DNA from: a bacterium | Lineage (GTDB): Bacteria > Bacteroidota > Bacteroidia > B-17B0 > Aurantibacillaceae | DNA: 64,000 nucleotides | Direction of reading: 5' to 3' | Assembly: GCA_029945625.1 (NCBI GenBank) | Contig: JAQSCW010000050.1 | Coordinates: 1-64,000, forward strand | In this document: piece by piece, positions 61,571 through 64,000 of the stretch | How positions within the stretch are numbered: position 1 is the first letter of the stretch | Layout of the letters: every line of letters starts with the position of its first letter | Notes under the pieces: model-generated | What the model was told of the DNA's origin: nothing | Seen by the model: only the letters and a program-made list of their open reading frames with translations | Databases searched by the model: none | Program-made: the position numbers and the translations under genes

Positions 61571-64000
61571 ATGAAGCACTTTTTGAAGTTTAGTACTGCC
61601 GCTTTCTTTTTGTTCGGTTGTTTGGTTTTGAACGCGCAACGCACCGCGATTTATGCCGACCCCGATGGGTTGTACAAAACAGGGCTGGATCTTTTCGACA
61701 AAAAGCAATATGTGAATGCGCAAAAGGACTTCGTAGAATTTATTCCAAAAACGAGATCTCTCCTTTTAAAGGCCGATGCAACATTTTACGCTGCGGCCTG
61801 TGGCATTGAATTGTTTAACAAAGACGCAGAATGGCTCATGCGCGAATTTATTAAGCACTATCCCGAGAGCCCAAAAGTTAATAGTGGCTACAATTATTTG
61901 GGGAAATCAAATTTTAGAAAAAAGAAATACTCCGAAACGCTGGAGTGTTTTGAGAAGGTTGACATCTATCAATTGAGTAAAGAAGAACTGGCTGAATTTT
62001 ATTTCAAGCGCGGCTATAGTTACCTGCAATTGAACAATGACGAAAAAGCGAAGACCGATTTTTACGAGATAAAAGACGTCGAAAATAAGTATGCATTCCC
62101 GGCAAACTATTATTTTTCGCATATCGCGTACAAGGAAACGAATTATGAAACAGCTTTGGTAGGATTTAACCGCCTTGCCGGCAACGAAACCTTTGGCAGC
62201 GTGGTGCCATACTACATTACGCAAATCTATTTCATACAGGGCAAGTTTGACAAGGTGGTTCAGGAAGCGCCGAAGCTGCTCAACGACAGCGCAAATATTC
62301 AAAAAGAGTCGGAGATCAACCGCATGATTGGTGAAAGTTATTTTAATTTGAAAAATTACACGGCCGCCTTGCCCTACCTTCAAAAAACCTTATTGAATGC
62401 GCAAGGGAGCTACGTGATTGGTTATTGTTACTACAAAACAAATGACTTTGCTGCTGCTGCTACTCAGTTTGAAAAAGCTACTGTTGAGAAGGACTCATTG
62501 GCTCAAAGCGCATGGTATCATTTGGCCGATTGTTATGTAAGACTGGGTGAAAAATCAAAAGCAAAGAACGCCTTTTTTGGGGCGTATCAACTGCCGTTTG
62601 ATCCTAAGATAAAAGAAGATGCCTTGTTTAGTTTTGCCAAATTGAGTTATGAATTAGACTTCAATCCATACAATGAAGCAGTGAAGGGATTTAGCAAATA
62701 CCTGAAAGAATATCCGAACTCGCCGCGCAGAGATGAATGTTATAATTTTTTAATCAATGTGTATTCCACTACCAAGAACTATGAAGAGGCTATAAAAAGC
62801 ATTGAAAGTTTGGAAAGCATTGACCCCATTTTAAAAGTTACTTACCAGAAATTACTTTACTTCCGCGGGGTAGAGTGTTTTAACAACAACGATCTGAGCA
62901 CTGCAGAAAGTTTTTTTAGGAAATCGCAGACTCAGAATTCCGATACAAAATTGAACTCGCTGAATCAGTACTGGCTGGGGGAGATTTCGTATTTGCGAAA
63001 GGATTATTCAACAGCTATTGAGTCTTGGAAAAAATTTCAGGTGATTCAGGGGTCGAGTATGCTCAACGAATATGATCTCAGTAACTATGCCTTGGGTTAT
63101 GCCTATTTTCAGCGTAAAGAGAAAGATGATTTCACGAATGCCAACATTTCATTTAGAAAATTTCTGCTCACCAAAAACACGTATGACAGTAAAAAGGTGG
63201 TGGATGCTAAAATAAGAGCGGCCGATTGTTATTTTATGAATCGCGATTTTGTGCAGGCAGCCGACTATTACCGAACTGCCATACAAGATAACAAACTGGA
63301 TGTGGATTATGCCCTTTATCAGAAGGCACTTTGTGACGGTCTCAATAAAAATTATTCAGAAAAGATTACCGAACTAAAAAAGATCGAATCGCGATTTCCG
63401 GGTTCCAATTATCTGGGAGCCGCGCTCAATGAAATTGCAGACACGTATTACAACAATCTCAAAGACGAAGACGATGCGATCCTATATTATGAGAAGATCC
63501 TGAAAAACTATTCTAATTCCTCATTCGTAAATAACTGTTATGCTCAAATGGGCAATATTTATTACGGTCGCAAACAAGATGACAAGGCCTTCGACTATTA
63601 TGATAAGTTTGTGAAGAGCGACACCAAGAGTGAGGCGGCAAAAGAGATTTTAGAATCGATTAAAAAAATATTTGAAGCCAAAGGAGACGTGGAAGGTATG
63701 ACCCGGTATTTTGAGTCGGTAGGAAATCCACTTTCGGAGAATCAAATCGAGAAAGCCACCTACAGCGCAGCATACGATGCTTTTTACACGCAAAAGAATT
63801 GTGATGACGCCATGATCAAATGGGAAGCGTATATGACAAAATTTCCCAATGGTAAATACATCAATGAGGCGTATTTTAACGATGCGGAATGCGCTTATAG
63901 TAAGGGTCTGTTCGAAAAGGCTATTGGGGGATACTTGTATGTGATTTCCAAACCTAGGGGAATGTATACCGAAGTAGCACTAACAAAAACTTCCTTTCAA
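61571..64000 (+). CDS. Tetratricopeptide-repeat protein, runs off the window end
   Basis: The frame is open from ATG 61571 to the last base (810 codons, no stop). A signal peptide (FSTAAFFLFGCLVLNAQ) is followed by at least twenty TPR-like helix pairs, for example SAWYHLADCYVRLGEKSKAKNAF, YWLGEISYLRKDYSTAIESW and NCYAQMGNIYYGRKQDDKAFDYY. Long periplasmic TPR proteins of this type scaffold envelope complexes in Bacteroidota. It diverges from the ftsE-like gene. The 3' end and any C-terminal domain lie outside the window. Confidence 0.88.
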   Translation, partial: MKHFLKFSTAAFFLFGCLVLNAQRTAIYADPDGLYKTGLDLFDKKQYVNAQKDFVEFIPKTRSLLLKADATFYAAACGIELFNKDAEWLMREFIKHYPESPKVNSGYNYLGKSNFRKKKYSETLECFEKVDIYQLSKEELAEFYFKRGYSYLQLNNDEKAKTDFYEIKDVENKYAFPANYYFSHIAYKETNYETALVGFNRLAGNETFGSVVPYYITQIYFIQGKFDKVVQEAPKLLNDSANIQKESEINRMIGESYFNLKNYTAALPYLQKTLLNAQGSYVIGYCYYKTNDFAAAATQFEKATVEKDSLAQSAWYHLADCYVRLGEKSKAKNAFFGAYQLPFDPKIKEDALFSFAKLSYELDFNPYNEAVKGFSKYLKEYPNSPRRDECYNFLINVYSTTKNYEEAIKSIESLESIDPILKVTYQKLLYFRGVECFNNNDLSTAESFFRKSQTQNSDTKLNSLNQYWLGEISYLRKDYSTAIESWKKFQVIQGSSMLNEYDLSNYALGYAYFQRKEKDDFTNANISFRKFLLTKNTYDSKKVVDAKIRAADCYFMNRDFVQAADYYRTAIQDNKLDVDYALYQKALCDGLNKNYSEKITELKKIESRFPGSNYLGAALNEIADTYYNNLKDEDDAILYYEKILKNYSNSSFVNNCYAQMGNIYYGRKQDDKAFDYYDKFVKSDTKSEAAKEILESIKKIFEAKGDVEGMTRYFESVGNPLSENQIEKATYSAAYDAFYTQKNCDDAMIKWEAYMTKFPNGKYINEAYFNDAECAYSKGLFEKAIGGYLYVISKPRGMYTEVALTKTSFQ

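Overview
The window comes from a member of the phylum Bacteroidota, probably close to Flavobacteriales. Four things in the sequence point there: seven proteins end in a type IX secretion (T9SS) sorting domain; genes for the T9SS factors PorZ and a PorG-like protein are present; several genes have a TAnnTTTG -7 promoter box; and Bacteroidota-typical families occur (HYC_CC_PP, CCSGGGG barrel, OprO/P porin). Base composition is fairly even and AT-rich between genes. No phage, CRISPR array or complete insertion sequence is seen.

Layout. 1-500: tRNA-Arg(CCT), a small GIY-YIG nuclease gene, two GC-rich palindromes and two tRNA-Arg fragments. 0.7-1.5 kb: a nucleotidyltransferase. 1.7-15.3 kb: a copper/silver island with a T9SS-exported multicopper oxidase, a second T9SS cargo, a small membrane protein, two Cys-rich four-helix copper-storage proteins (one cytosolic, one exported), a TlpA-like protein, HYC_CC_PP, a heavy-metal-binding lipoprotein, CusA, CusC and two tandem CusB adaptors. 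15.3-17.6 kb (minus strand): two c-type cytochromes, a porin with a Met-rich tail and a PKD lipoprotein behind a Crp/Fnr-type palindrome. 18-22 kb: a thioredoxin-like T9SS cargo, an outer-membrane barrel and an Omp28-like T9SS cargo.

22-27.5 kb (minus strand): a molybdenum-cofactor operon, moeA-TSUP-mobA-moaD-moeB-moaE-moaCB, without moaA. It follows a cytochrome c peroxidase gene. 29.0-29.3 kb: tRNA-Arg(CCG), whose 3' end is duplicated across a palindrome-rich element. 29.3-38.6 kb: porZ-recO, rpmH, an MsbA-like exporter, an AsmA-like protein and a LamG protein. 39-50.4 kb: murI, two barrels (one PorG-like), a 1170-residue BNR/PKD cargo, an MFS permease, acs and an OmpA-family lipoprotein.

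50.8-58.4 kb: phosphate acquisition, with an OprO/P-type porin, pstS, pstC, pstA, pstB, phoU and then a Pit permease. The porin and the Pit gene each carry the same TTAACA-type direct repeat with an 11-bp period upstream. PstC has a periplasmic insertion that resembles half of PstS. 58.4-64 kb: a small membrane-anchored protein, an M3 peptidase, an FtsE-like ATPase and a TPR protein that runs off the window end.

The best candidates for something undescribed are the PstS-like domain inside PstC, the shared Pho-box-like repeats, the tRNA/palindrome/GIY-YIG arrangement at the left end, and the extended copper island with Met-rich outer-membrane proteins.
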